Assembly: GCF_002240225.1 (NCBI RefSeq)
Contig: NZ_CP022584.1
Location: forward strand, 1,860,001-1,924,000
DNA: 64,000 nt
From: Paenibacillus physcomitrellae
Lineage (GTDB): Bacteria > Bacillota > Bacilli > Paenibacillales > Paenibacillaceae
Direction: 5' to 3'
How positions within the stretch are numbered: the stretch's first letter is position 1; the number at the start of each line of letters is the position of its first letter. The notes under the pieces are model-generated. The model had not been told where the DNA came from. It saw only the letters and a list, made by a program, of their open reading frames with translations, and did not search any database. Shown here piece by piece: positions 36,076-43,166 of the stretch. The position numbers and the translations under genes were made by a program.

Positions 36076-36106
36076 GCGATCGCTTTAGCGGTCAGGCTCT
36101 CCTTTT
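36076..36106 (+). terminator. Weak terminator-like hairpin between converging genes
   Basis: GATCGC pairs with GCGGTC (one wobble) around TTTA, followed by AGGCTCTCCTTTTC. It lies between the GntR-type regulator stop and the binding-protein stop. Confidence 0.3.
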
Positions 36107-36126
36107 CATTTACAAGAATAACGTGC

Positions 36127-37851
36127 TTATTCTGAATACTCCGCTGCTAAGTCCTCCGCCTTCTTGTACTCATCCGTATACCATTTCACAAAATCATTGA
36201 TCCCTATTTTATCCGCATCGGAGATCATTTTATCCTTGAGCTCATTATATTCGGCATCGTTTTTGGCAAGCACCATCTTCCAGGAGTTGGTCTTGACAAC
36301 ATCCCCGATTCTGGAGGAAAGAACCACCATATCGTCGCTCAGGGTAGGATAGGTTGCTACTGTCTCCGTTTGTGTTTTGTCTGCGTTCTTAGTAAGATAG
36401 CTGTTCATATCATAAGCTCCATAGTCGGCTTGCCACTCGAGTCTGAGCTTGGTATCGGCAGGGGCATAAGGCGATTTATCCCAAAATACATTCCCTACCG
36501 CAGCGCCGTCTTCCGGGTTAATGCTGGAGCCCCAAAAGGCAAGCGCATTCAGCGGTGAAGCCCCCTTCGCATAGGTTTTGCCGTCAGCAAACACATCGTC
36601 AGGATGCTGCTGGATATCAAAATATTTTTGTGTCAAAGCAGGTTTGCCGTTGGCATCGGTATCCCAAGTAACGCCCTTTGGACCATTTTCCGTCGTGCGT
36701 GCAGCATCGAATGAATAATTCCAGTTGACAAATTCCATGGCTTTTTCAATATTCTTGGAAGACGCACTCACAGACATCGTCCACGGAACACCTACCGGCT
36801 GCAAAGCCGTACGCGTTCTTGTGTAACCAAGCGGAAGCGGCATAAACCCGATGCCTTGATTTTGTCTTTCCACAGTAGAGAAATCGCTGGTGCCCCAACC
36901 ATCAAGAGCAAACAATACTCGGCCTGCAGTTGTTTTTGCAACGGCATCGTCAAAACGCTGCGTAATGGAATCAGGGTCCAGCAGCCCCATTTGATTGGCT
37001 TGATAGAGGAAATGCAAGAAGTTCATATAAGCGCTGTCGTCACTCAGGATGGATTCAACCTTAGACTCTCCACCCACGTTATGAATTTCTACCAGGGATT
37101 TTTCATCGGGAATTTTACTGCCCATATAAGGCGCTGCGAACATCCCCATGGTCATATAAGACTGGTCCCAGTCCTTCCAGATGGACAAGCCGTAAACTTT
37201 CTGTCCGTCGGCATTCGTGGGTTCCGCATCCTGCATCTTCTTCAACACGGCCAGCAGGTCATCCAGCGTATTGACTGGCGGAGCGCCAACTTTTTTATAC
37301 AAATCGTACCGGATAAACGGGCCGCTATCTCCTTTGGTTTCAGGATCGGTCTTGATCTTTGTGCCAACGCCGTAAGATTTTCCTTTTCCTCCGCTCAAGT
37401 TATCCGCGTAATATTTCAATGAAGTTGCCGCATTGGCATAAAGATTCGGGACAAGCTCCTTATAGTCATCGTATGCGGCGAGCATATTAGCATCCACTGC
37501 ATTCTGCACCTGCTTATAATCCTTGAATACAACGATATCCGGAAGGCTTCCGCTCGCCATCATCGCCTGCAGCTTCTGTTCGCCCTGATCACCGGTAGGC
37601 AAAAAGTTCAGCGTTACGCCTGTAGCCTTCTTAACCTCCTCCGCCCACCAGCCCGTCGCTACGCCCGATTCATTGCCCGGCAAGCTTAATACGGTAAGCT
37701 CAACATTGTCTTTGGAACTGTTTGTACTTGCAGTGCCAGCATTAGGCGAACCCGAGCTATTGGCATTGTTAGGTGCATTGCCGCTGCAAGCCGCCAAGGT
37801 GGTCAGCATCACACCCGCAAGCAAAAAGGCCAAAACTTTTCTCCGCATCAT
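36127..37851 (-). CDS. Extracellular solute-binding lipoprotein (LplA-type), locus B
   Basis: Protein of 574 residues with a lipoprotein signal (KVLAFLLAGVMLTTLAAC). A Ser/Asn-rich linker follows, then a sugar-binding fold: ELTVLSLPGNESGVATGWWAEEVKKATGV (in parts), DIVVFKDYKQVQNAV, GRVLFALDGWGTSDFS, and a C-terminal WYTDEYKKAEDLAAEYSE helix. It is the last gene of the locus B transporter operon, 57 nt after the LplC-type permease. It shows the same architecture as the locus A protein but clearly different sequence, so the two systems probably import different glycans. The ligand is unknown; nearby GH38 and GH3 suggest an alpha-mannoside or mixed glycan. Confidence 0.93.
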   Translation of the reverse strand: MMRRKVLAFLLAGVMLTTLAACSGNAPNNANSSGSPNAGTASTNSSKDNVELTVLSLPGNESGVATGWWAEEVKKATGVTLNFLPTGDQGEQKLQAMMASGSLPDIVVFKDYKQVQNAVDANMLAAYDDYKELVPNLYANAATSLKYYADNLSGGKGKSYGVGTKIKTDPETKGDSGPFIRYDLYKKVGAPPVNTLDDLLAVLKKMQDAEPTNADGQKVYGLSIWKDWDQSYMTMGMFAAPYMGSKIPDEKSLVEIHNVGGESKVESILSDDSAYMNFLHFLYQANQMGLLDPDSITQRFDDAVAKTTAGRVLFALDGWGTSDFSTVERQNQGIGFMPLPLGYTRTRTALQPVGVPWTMSVSASSKNIEKAMEFVNWNYSFDAARTTENGPKGVTWDTDANGKPALTQKYFDIQQHPDDVFADGKTYAKGASPLNALAFWGSSINPEDGAAVGNVFWDKSPYAPADTKLRLEWQADYGAYDMNSYLTKNADKTQTETVATYPTLSDDMVVLSSRIGDVVKTNSWKMVLAKNDAEYNELKDKMISDADKIGINDFVKWYTDEYKKAEDLAAEYSE

Positions 37852-37907
37852 CTAAGTACCCCCTGAAATTTTATTTGTATTTCCCAAATAGGGAATTACA
37901 TATGTTG

Positions 37908-38825
37908 TTATCCTTTAACAGCTCCGAGCATGATACCGTTTACAAAATACCTTTGTAAAAATGGGTAGACACATAAAATAGGGATCACGACCACCATCGA
38001 TATCGTCATTTTGACGCCTGTCGGCGTTAAAACCGTGGCCAGATTTACCTGTGAACCCGCTGCCGCCGCTTGTCTCAGCGAATCTGCCAGCGCATTGGAC
38101 TCATTCAAATACTGATACAGCATATACTGCAAGGAGTAATATTTCGGATCCGTCATTAAAAACAGCGTATCCGTAAATGAATTCCACTGGCCCACTGCAG
38201 AAAATACAGCCAGGGTGGCGACAATCGGCTTGGATAACGGCATGATCAGCCGTGCATATTTGGTCATATATCCCGCTCCGTCCATATCCGCCGATTCCTC
38301 CAAGGACGAGGGAATGCTCTCTACATAGGTTTTGAACAAAATCAGGGAAAACGGAGCTACAATAGACGGGATGATATAGGCTAAAAAGTTATTTAAAAGC
38401 CCCAGGTTCTTCATATTGATATACCACGGTATAATTCCTGCATTAAAATACATGGTAATCAGGACAAAACGGTACCATATCTTTCTTTTCCAGAATTCGG
38501 GCCTGCTAAAGGCATAGCCCAGAAACGTCGTGCCTACCAAAGTCAGCACCGTTCCCAAAACCGTTCTTCCGACTGAAACCAGGACGGAATTGAACAGCCC
38601 GTCGATTTTGAGGATCTGAATGTAGTTTGCAAAATGAATCCCTTGGGGCAGCCAGACAATAAGACCTTTTGTCACCAGCGTATTATCGCTGATTGTATTG
38701 ATGAACAGATAATAAAACGGGATCACACAAGTAAGAGTAAATAACGTTAAGACTACATAATTGATAGAATTGAAAACATAATCACCCGTTGTTAATTTGT
38801 ACTTCAAATCCTTCATTCCTTTCAT
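37908..38825 (-). CDS. Carbohydrate ABC transporter permease (LplC/YtcP type), locus B
   Basis: CUT1 permease of about 305 residues with six predicted helices (YVVLTLFTLTCVIPFYYLFINTI first). The EAA loop is LEESADMDGAGYMTKYARLIMPLS, and the C-terminus is YPFLQRYFVNGIMLGAVKG. The ATG at 38825 has no clear ribosome site and lies 6 nt after the upstream permease stop, so translation is probably coupled; an internal ATG at 38816 is an alternative. No ATPase gene is in the operon. Confidence 0.93.
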   Translation of the reverse strand: MKGMKDLKYKLTTGDYVFNSINYVVLTLFTLTCVIPFYYLFINTISDNTLVTKGLIVWLPQGIHFANYIQILKIDGLFNSVLVSVGRTVLGTVLTLVGTTFLGYAFSRPEFWKRKIWYRFVLITMYFNAGIIPWYINMKNLGLLNNFLAYIIPSIVAPFSLILFKTYVESIPSSLEESADMDGAGYMTKYARLIMPLSKPIVATLAVFSAVGQWNSFTDTLFLMTDPKYYSLQYMLYQYLNESNALADSLRQAAAAGSQVNLATVLTPTGVKMTISMVVVIPILCVYPFLQRYFVNGIMLGAVKG

Positions 38826-38831
38826 TTAGAA

Positions 38832-39761
38832 TTACATGACGGATTCCCCTCTGGTGATCTTCGACAGGAAGTTTGCAAAGAACAGCAGCATGACGCTGAC
38901 TACCGATTTCAGCATGCCAACTGCGGTAGCGAAAGAATAATCGTATCCCACCATTCCCTGATTGTAGACATAAAGATCCAAAACCTCGATGGAGTCTTTA
39001 TTCATGGCATTTTGGAACACAAAATATTGCTCCATCCCGTTATTCAGCAGGTTGCCGATCGACAGCAATAAAAGAACAAAAAAGGTGGGCAGCAAGCCTG
39101 GAATCGTGATATGCCAAGTCATTTTTAACCGGCCCGCCCCGTCAATTCTGGCCGCTTCATACTGTTCAGCGTCAATATTGGTCAATGCGGCAATATATAT
39201 AATTGCGCCCCAGCCCAGGCCCTTCCATATTCCGTAACCCAGCATGGTAAGCCATACATGATTGCCGGATGCCAGAAAATTGATGCCTTCATCCCGGATT
39301 CCGTTATTGATCAGTATTCGGTTTAGAAGGCCGTCATTGGTAGAAAACATGGCATAAGCAATGGAATAAACCAGAACCCAGCTGATGAAATTTGGGATGG
39401 TTACCAATGTCTGAATGGTTTTTCTGAATCGCAGATTTCTTATCTCTGATAGGAGTATGGCGAAGATCATAGGAAACACAGAGGTCACAATGCCCAGAAA
39501 GCTCATTCCGAGCGTGTTTTTCATGACACGTAAAATATTGGTTACCGCGTAATGGTCTGTAAACATCATTTTGAAATTTTTAAGACCGACAAAATCAGTG
39601 GAAAACAAATCCCTGCCCGCTTTGTAATCATAAAAGCTGTAGATCCATCCATAAAGCGGCATGTAGGAAAATACAAATACCAGGATCAACAGCGGCGAAG
39701 ACATAAGAAACAGTCTAAAACCCTGTTGATTCAGCAGCCTTTTAAAACCAACCATTTGCAT
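38832..39761 (-). CDS. Carbohydrate ABC transporter permease (LplB type), locus B
   Basis: First gene of the locus B transporter operon, 309 residues. It has helices such as FRLFLMSSPLLILVFVFSYMPLYGW and VMLLFFANFLSKI, and the EAA loop QYEAARIDGAGRLKMTWHITIPGLLP. The transcript has a leader of about 190 nt with a terminator-like hairpin and then a cre site, suggesting two layers of control before this gene. Confidence 0.93.
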   Translation of the reverse strand: MQMVGFKRLLNQQGFRLFLMSSPLLILVFVFSYMPLYGWIYSFYDYKAGRDLFSTDFVGLKNFKMMFTDHYAVTNILRVMKNTLGMSFLGIVTSVFPMIFAILLSEIRNLRFRKTIQTLVTIPNFISWVLVYSIAYAMFSTNDGLLNRILINNGIRDEGINFLASGNHVWLTMLGYGIWKGLGWGAIIYIAALTNIDAEQYEAARIDGAGRLKMTWHITIPGLLPTFFVLLLLSIGNLLNNGMEQYFVFQNAMNKDSIEVLDLYVYNQGMVGYDYSFATAVGMLKSVVSVMLLFFANFLSKITRGESVM

Positions 39762-39868
39762 ACCCCCATTTATTTATTCAAAAATACCTAATGACAGTGT
39801 GCTGCATGACAAACAGATAAAGGTATATATTTGTTTTAAAAAAATCACCCTCACCAAATCGCAAAGTT

Positions 39869-39883
39869 TGACAGCGTTTTCAT
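39869..39883 (-). promoter_or_regulatory. Candidate cre (CcpA-binding) site, locus B operon
   Basis: The minus strand reads ATGAAAACGCTGTCA, matching WTGNAANCGNWNNCA throughout. It lies about 70-80 nt downstream of the predicted transcription start, a roadblock position. Confidence 0.78.
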
Positions 39884-39888
39884 TTATT

Positions 39889-39916
39889 TTAAAAAAAATT
39901 GGGGGTTCCAACCCCA
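39889..39916 (-). terminator. Terminator-like hairpin in the locus B leader (possible attenuator)
   Basis: On the minus strand GGGGT pairs with ACCCC around TGGA, then CAA and eight consecutive T. It lies between the predicted promoter (39958-39985) and the first permease gene, so it would terminate the operon's own leader unless relieved. Confidence 0.6.
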
Positions 39917-39957
39917 CTCCAAACATGTTACTTTTGCGATCTCATTTGTTATATTAA

Positions 39958-39985
39958 AGTATAGATTTATTGAGTTGTTTGTCAA
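39958..39985 (-). promoter_or_regulatory. Predicted promoter of the locus B transporter operon
   Basis: The minus strand reads TTGACA, a 16-nt spacer, then TATACT. Both hexamers are near consensus. Confidence 0.65.
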
Positions 39986-40168
39986 TAGCAAAGAACTCAA
40001 ATTTTAACTATAATCAATATTTTATATTTTTTTTATTTTGTCCGCCTGATTTTGTATTATTATGATATAATAATCACGTATATCCCGCTCCATTTTCAGC
40101 TTGTTTATATATATCATACTCTTGACTTTCCCTTGCCTACAATTTACGCAATAGGGCTGCCCTGAACG
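39986..40168. other. AT-rich spacer right of locus B
   Basis: Very AT-rich sequence with T-runs and no reading frame. It forms the right edge of the carbohydrate locus before the rarA side of the backbone. Confidence 0.4.
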
Positions 40169-40214
40169 CAAAAAAAAACAAAGAGCTAAGTGAAAATAGA
40201 TCGCTTGGCTCCTT
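40169..40214 (-). terminator. Terminator on the rarA/GNAT side
   Basis: On the minus strand GAGCCAAG pairs with CTTAGCTC (one wobble) and is followed by TTTGTTTTTTTTT. It lies about 150 nt beyond the GNAT fragment stop and would end transcripts coming from rarA. Confidence 0.8.
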
Positions 40215-40245
40215 GGTTCTTACGAATAATATCCTATTTGGTTAT

Positions 40246-40286
40246 GGAGGGTGTTCCAAGGACTACTTCAGGGACACCTCTTTTTG
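40246..40286 (+). terminator. Hairpin with plus-strand T-run
   Basis: GGAGGGTGTTCC pairs imperfectly with GGGACACCTC, followed by TTTTT. No plus-strand gene is seen immediately upstream, so it may belong to an eroded element or protect the rarA side from read-through. Confidence 0.45.
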
Positions 40287-40364
40287 ATGTAAAAGCCGAA
40301 AGAATTGGGATGCGGTGATAACATAATCCTGGAACCCTACACTTCACCCATGATTCATGCTTGT

Positions 40365-40688
40365 TTAAATGAGCTTCGCCATATAGAATTCGTCCACATA
40401 TTGCCCATCGACATAAATAGAATCTTTTTTGGTACCCTCGACCTCAAAACCTGCCTTCCGGTATAAGGCCAGCGCCCGCTCGTTATGGGCCATCACCGTC
40501 AGCTCCAGCCTGTGAATATCGTGATCGGCCGCCCACTTCTCCATCTCTGCAAAAAGACGGGTCCCAATCCCCTGACCGCTGTAAGACTGTAAAATTCCGA
40601 CCACCAGATAAAGCGTGTGGCGGATCCTCCTCGGTTCCGAACCAAATGCGCCCAAAAACCCGACCAGGCTGCCATCAGCCCAGATTGA
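40365..40688 (-). pseudogene. GNAT acetyltransferase lacking its N-terminal part
   Basis: The frame opens right after an in-frame TAA (40689-40691) with ADGSLVGFLGAF, a typical GNAT beta2-beta3 hairpin. The acetyl-CoA-binding core follows (YSGQGIGTRLFAEMEKWA) and then LELTVMAHNERALALYRKAGFEVEG and YVDEFYMAKLI. Roughly 50-60 N-terminal residues (beta1 to alpha2) are missing and the frame abuts the rarA stop codon. The first usable start is TTG 40655, inside the hairpin, giving 96 residues. This looks like a 5-prime deletion, although expression of the remaining domain by read-through from rarA cannot be excluded. Confidence 0.7.
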
Positions 40689-40700
40689 TTACTTTCCCGG

Positions 40701-42017
40701 TTACTGCCCATCCTGTCTGCGGCGCAGCTCTTGATTATGTTTGATCTTCGCTTCGCTGCCCTGCTCGGTAGCCTGGTAGAAATTCATCCCGTCCAGCTTG
40801 TCCGGCAGATACTGCTGCTTCACATAATGCCCCGGAAAATTGTGCGGGTACTGGTAGCCGACATGGCCCAGCTTCACCGCGCCTTTGTAATGGGCATCCC
40901 GCAGGTGCAGCGGAACTTCCGCCGACTTCAGCTCGTCCATCGCATCCATCGCCCGCGAAATCGCCATCACCACGGCATTCGATTTCGGGCTTTCCACCGC
41001 GAACAAAATCGCCTGTGCGATGTTCAGCCGGGCTTCAGGCCATCCATTGGTCCGGTAAGCGTCGAGCGCGCTGACCGCCTGTACCATGGCCTGCGGGTTC
41101 GCAAGCCCGATGTCCTCGCTGGCGGCGGCAATCAGCCGCCGCAGGAACACCATCGGGTCCATGCCTAGTTTCTCTACGGCGTAGAGAAACCAGAACAACG
41201 CGGCGTCGCTGGAGCCGCGGATGCTCTTGTGGAACGCAGACAGCACGTCGTACTGCGTAGACTCATCCGCCTTGACGATAGGGCGGCGGATCGATTCCTC
41301 GGCCACGTCCAGCGTAATGTGGACGGTGCCGTCTTGCTCCGGCGGCGTCGTAAGCGCCGCCAGCTCCAGCGCGTTCAAGGCGCGGCGGATATCGCCGTTC
41401 GCCATGGACGCGATATGCAGCAGCGCTTCCTCGTCCACGCGCAGCTGCATAAAGCCGAGGCCTTTCTCCTCGTCCACCAGCGCCCGCCGCATCGCGGCGA
41501 GCGAGTGCTCCTTGGTCAAGGCCTCCAGCTGGAACAGCGTCGAGCGGCTCAGCAAGGCCCCGTTCACATAGTGGAACGGGTTCTCCGTCGTCGCGCCGAT
41601 AAAGATAATCGTGCCCCGCTCCACGGCGGGCAGCAAAGCATCCTGTCGGGCGCTGTTAAAACGATGCACCTCGTCCAGGAACAAAATCGTTTTCGTGCCG
41701 TACAGCGCTTTGGCGTCCTGCGCCCGTTCAATCACCTCGCGGACGTCCTTGACGGAAGCGTCCACCGCGTTCAGGCGCACGAATTCTCCCTGCGTATGCC
41801 GGGAAATGATGTGCGCCAGCGTCGTTTTGCCGCAGCCCGGCGGCCCGTAGAGCAGGATCGAGGACACCTGATCCGCTTCGATCGCCCGGCGCAGCAGCTT
41901 GCCTTTGCCGATAATATGTTCCTGTCCTATATATTCATCAAGCGTTGTCGGCCGCATCCGGTCGGCTAACAGACCCATCCCGGCTTCCGGCTGCTCGCTA
42001 TAAGAAAACAAATCCAT
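40701..42017 (-). CDS. rarA: Replication-associated recombination protein RarA (MgsA)
   Basis: AAA+ ATPase that acts at stalled replication forks, about 438 residues. It has LADRMRPTTLDEYIGQEHI, Walker A YGPPGCGKTTLAH, Walker B ILFLDEVHRFNSARQDALLP, and sensor GATTENPFHYVNGALLSR. The C-terminal tetramerisation region includes DALFWFLYAVEKLGMDPM-like sequence and ends with the HVGYQYPHNFPGHYVKQQYLP motif. ATG 42017 is preceded by AAGGAAGTG; an ATG at 42044 lacks a ribosome site. In B. subtilis rarA lies close to cymR, whereas here locus B separates them. Confidence 0.95.
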   Translation of the reverse strand: MDLFSYSEQPEAGMGLLADRMRPTTLDEYIGQEHIIGKGKLLRRAIEADQVSSILLYGPPGCGKTTLAHIISRHTQGEFVRLNAVDASVKDVREVIERAQDAKALYGTKTILFLDEVHRFNSARQDALLPAVERGTIIFIGATTENPFHYVNGALLSRSTLFQLEALTKEHSLAAMRRALVDEEKGLGFMQLRVDEEALLHIASMANGDIRRALNALELAALTTPPEQDGTVHITLDVAEESIRRPIVKADESTQYDVLSAFHKSIRGSSDAALFWFLYAVEKLGMDPMVFLRRLIAAASEDIGLANPQAMVQAVSALDAYRTNGWPEARLNIAQAILFAVESPKSNAVVMAISRAMDAMDELKSAEVPLHLRDAHYKGAVKLGHVGYQYPHNFPGHYVKQQYLPDKLDGMNFYQATEQGSEAKIKHNQELRRRQDGQ

Positions 42018-42341
42018 GTCATCCGTCACTTCCTTAAGTTGCATTTATAAAATAAGAGTTCCTTAACTTTTAATGGAAAAGCGCGCTAAATACTCCTTCT
42101 TATTCTATCATACCGCAGGGTGAAAGAAATCTCCGGAGATAACATATACATGTCCGCAAATTCCGCTTCCGCTTCCCCTAAAGCCCGGTTTTAGTAGCAC
42201 CTTCGGTCTTTCTCCAAGTCACCCGGCAGCCATTTTCGCAATAAATGTTTATAAACATTCTTTCACTTTCCTTTCCTCCGGGGATATGAGTTAATAATAA
42301 GTGTCCGGCCGGGCAAATCGCTGGGAAAGGAGTTGATCGAT

Positions 42342-42374
42342 TTGAATACAGCATATGAGGTGGTTTCCGCCTAA
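42342..42374 (+). other. Ten-codon ORF with strong ribosome site, possible leader peptide
   Basis: AAAGGAG, 9 nt, then TTG and nine further codons (MNTAYEVVSA) to TAA. The stop lies in a TTCCGC/GCGGAA hairpin and is followed by a GGGAGGCC/GGCCTCCC hairpin (42394-42414). The order peptide, hairpin, terminator-like hairpin resembles an attenuation leader, but no gene is close enough downstream to name a target firmly. Confidence 0.3.
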
Positions 42375-42393
42375 CAGCGGAAGCCGCTATTCC

Positions 42394-42414
42394 GGGAGGC
42401 CCCAAAGGCCTCCC
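42394..42414 (+). terminator. GC-rich hairpin with weak T-run
   Basis: GGGAGGCC pairs perfectly with GGCCTCCC around CCAAA, followed by TTATTACTT. It is probably a terminator for the short transcript carrying the 10-codon frame. Confidence 0.6.
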
Positions 42415-42436
42415 TTATTACTTCCAAAAAAGTTCT

Positions 42437-42466
42437 TTACCATCCGCATACAATTTCATTTATAAT
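42437..42466 (+). promoter_or_regulatory. Predicted promoter of the CD3324-family gene
   Basis: TTACCA, 18 nt, then TATAAT, about 60 nt upstream of the 33-residue frame at 42525. Confidence 0.45.
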
Positions 42467-42524
42467 AAATCCATCATTAAAGGTTTCACCAATTCCAAAA
42501 TTACCGAAAGGAGGAAGCGTAAAC

Positions 42525-42626
42525 ATGACCACTTTTAACAAGACAATCGTTGCAACCGCCGTACAATGTTTTAAGGAGGAAATGAAACGTGAACTACAAA
42601 AATGGGAAGGATGTGCTTCCCCCTAG
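42525..42626 (+). CDS. Possible 33-residue upstream ORF overlapping the CD3324-family gene
   Basis: ATG with GGAGG about 10 nt upstream opens MTTFNKTIVATAVQCFKEEM and continues 13 more residues to TAG. It overlaps the next gene's GTG start by 38 nt in another frame and contains that gene's ribosome site. It could be a coupling leader or a real small protein. No family is recognised and it may be fortuitous. Confidence 0.35.
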   Translation: MTTFNKTIVATAVQCFKEEMKRELQKWEGCASP

Positions 42627-42900
42627 GCTGCTGAAAGAACTTCAGGATTACATACAAGGCGAACTTGTCTACATTCCGAAATGTGACAAGAAACGCGCCC
42701 TCTGGGGTGAAATCAGCGGCTCGCGCAAACTGATTGCGCGTCGGAACGAGGAAATTTACCGTTCGTATTGTGCGGGGAACGACGTGGAGGAGCTCGCCGA
42801 GTCCTACCATCTGTCGATCGACAGCATCCGTAAGATCCTTACCAAAATGCGCTCAGCCCAACGGGCGGCGGCCACAGCCGCAGTAGGCGCGCATAAATAA
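42589..42900 (+). CDS. CD3324 family protein (Mor-like helix-turn-helix)
   Basis: Protein of 103 residues. The N-terminal LPPRLLKELQDYIQGELVYIPKC and WGEISGSRKLIARRNEEIYRSYCAGNDVEEL are the hallmarks of the CD3324 family, and LAESYHLSIDSIRKILTKMR is a helix-turn-helix related to Mor-type activators. An Ala-rich tail follows. Probably a small DNA-binding regulator with unknown targets. The start is GTG 42589 with AAGGAGGA upstream. Confidence 0.85.
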   Translation: MNYKNGKDVLPPRLLKELQDYIQGELVYIPKCDKKRALWGEISGSRKLIARRNEEIYRSYCAGNDVEELAESYHLSIDSIRKILTKMRSAQRAAATAAVGAHK

Positions 42901-42940
42901 TCCAATGCACATGACAAATTTTTTATTCATCAAAAATAGA

Positions 42941-43007
42941 GCGCCGCAAGCTCTGCCCCCCTCTTTCGTAATCGGGTTCCGAAGAGAAGCAGGCCCCTGT
43001 GCGGCGC
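42941..43007 (+). ncRNA. Candidate structured RNA element downstream of the CD3324-family gene
   Basis: Nested pairings: GCGCCGCA with TGCGGCGC at the ends (42941-42948, 43000-43007), CTGCC with GCAGG inside, and CTCTT-CG with CGAAGAG innermost. Followed 9 nt later by a strong terminator, it could be a short 3-prime-derived RNA or simply a stabilising hairpin. No known RNA family is confirmed. Confidence 0.35.
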
Positions 43008-43015
43008 ACGAATAT

Positions 43016-43067
43016 ACTTAAGCCCTTGCCTTTCCACGACGGGAAGCGCAAGGGCTTAAGTTTTTTT
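43016..43067 (+). terminator. Strong terminator after the CD3324-family gene
   Basis: ACTTAAGCCCTTGC pairs perfectly with GCAAGGGCTTAAGT (43016-43029 with 43048-43061), followed by TTTTTTT. Confidence 0.95.
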
Positions 43068-43105
43068 ATGCAAGTATGCGGACCTCTCGAATCTCGTCCG
43101 GTTAA

Positions 43106-43166
43106 GCTTTTTATTTTAGGCTTTTATTTTAAACTTTTATTTTGAGATTTTATTCTAAGCTTTTTT
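43106..43166. repeat. 13-bp AT-rich tandem repeat across the helD stop codon
   Basis: Units begin near 43106, 43120, 43133, 43146 and 43159 with the consensus GCTTTTATTTTAA (plus strand). The helD TAG stop (43155-43157) and last Lys-Ala codons lie in the final units. The others extend downstream of the gene. Confidence 0.9.

Noticed and set aside
42178-42258. 26-codon minus-strand frame upstream of rarA with an AAGGAAAG site
   Set aside because: Too short to judge, no promoter of quality and no conserved context; left unannotated.
42955-43000. Possible SRP (4.5S/scRNA) tip
   Set aside because: CCGAAGAGAAGCAG resembles the conserved SRP loop, but the strands pair in a different register and the GGAA tetraloop with its asymmetric loop is absent.
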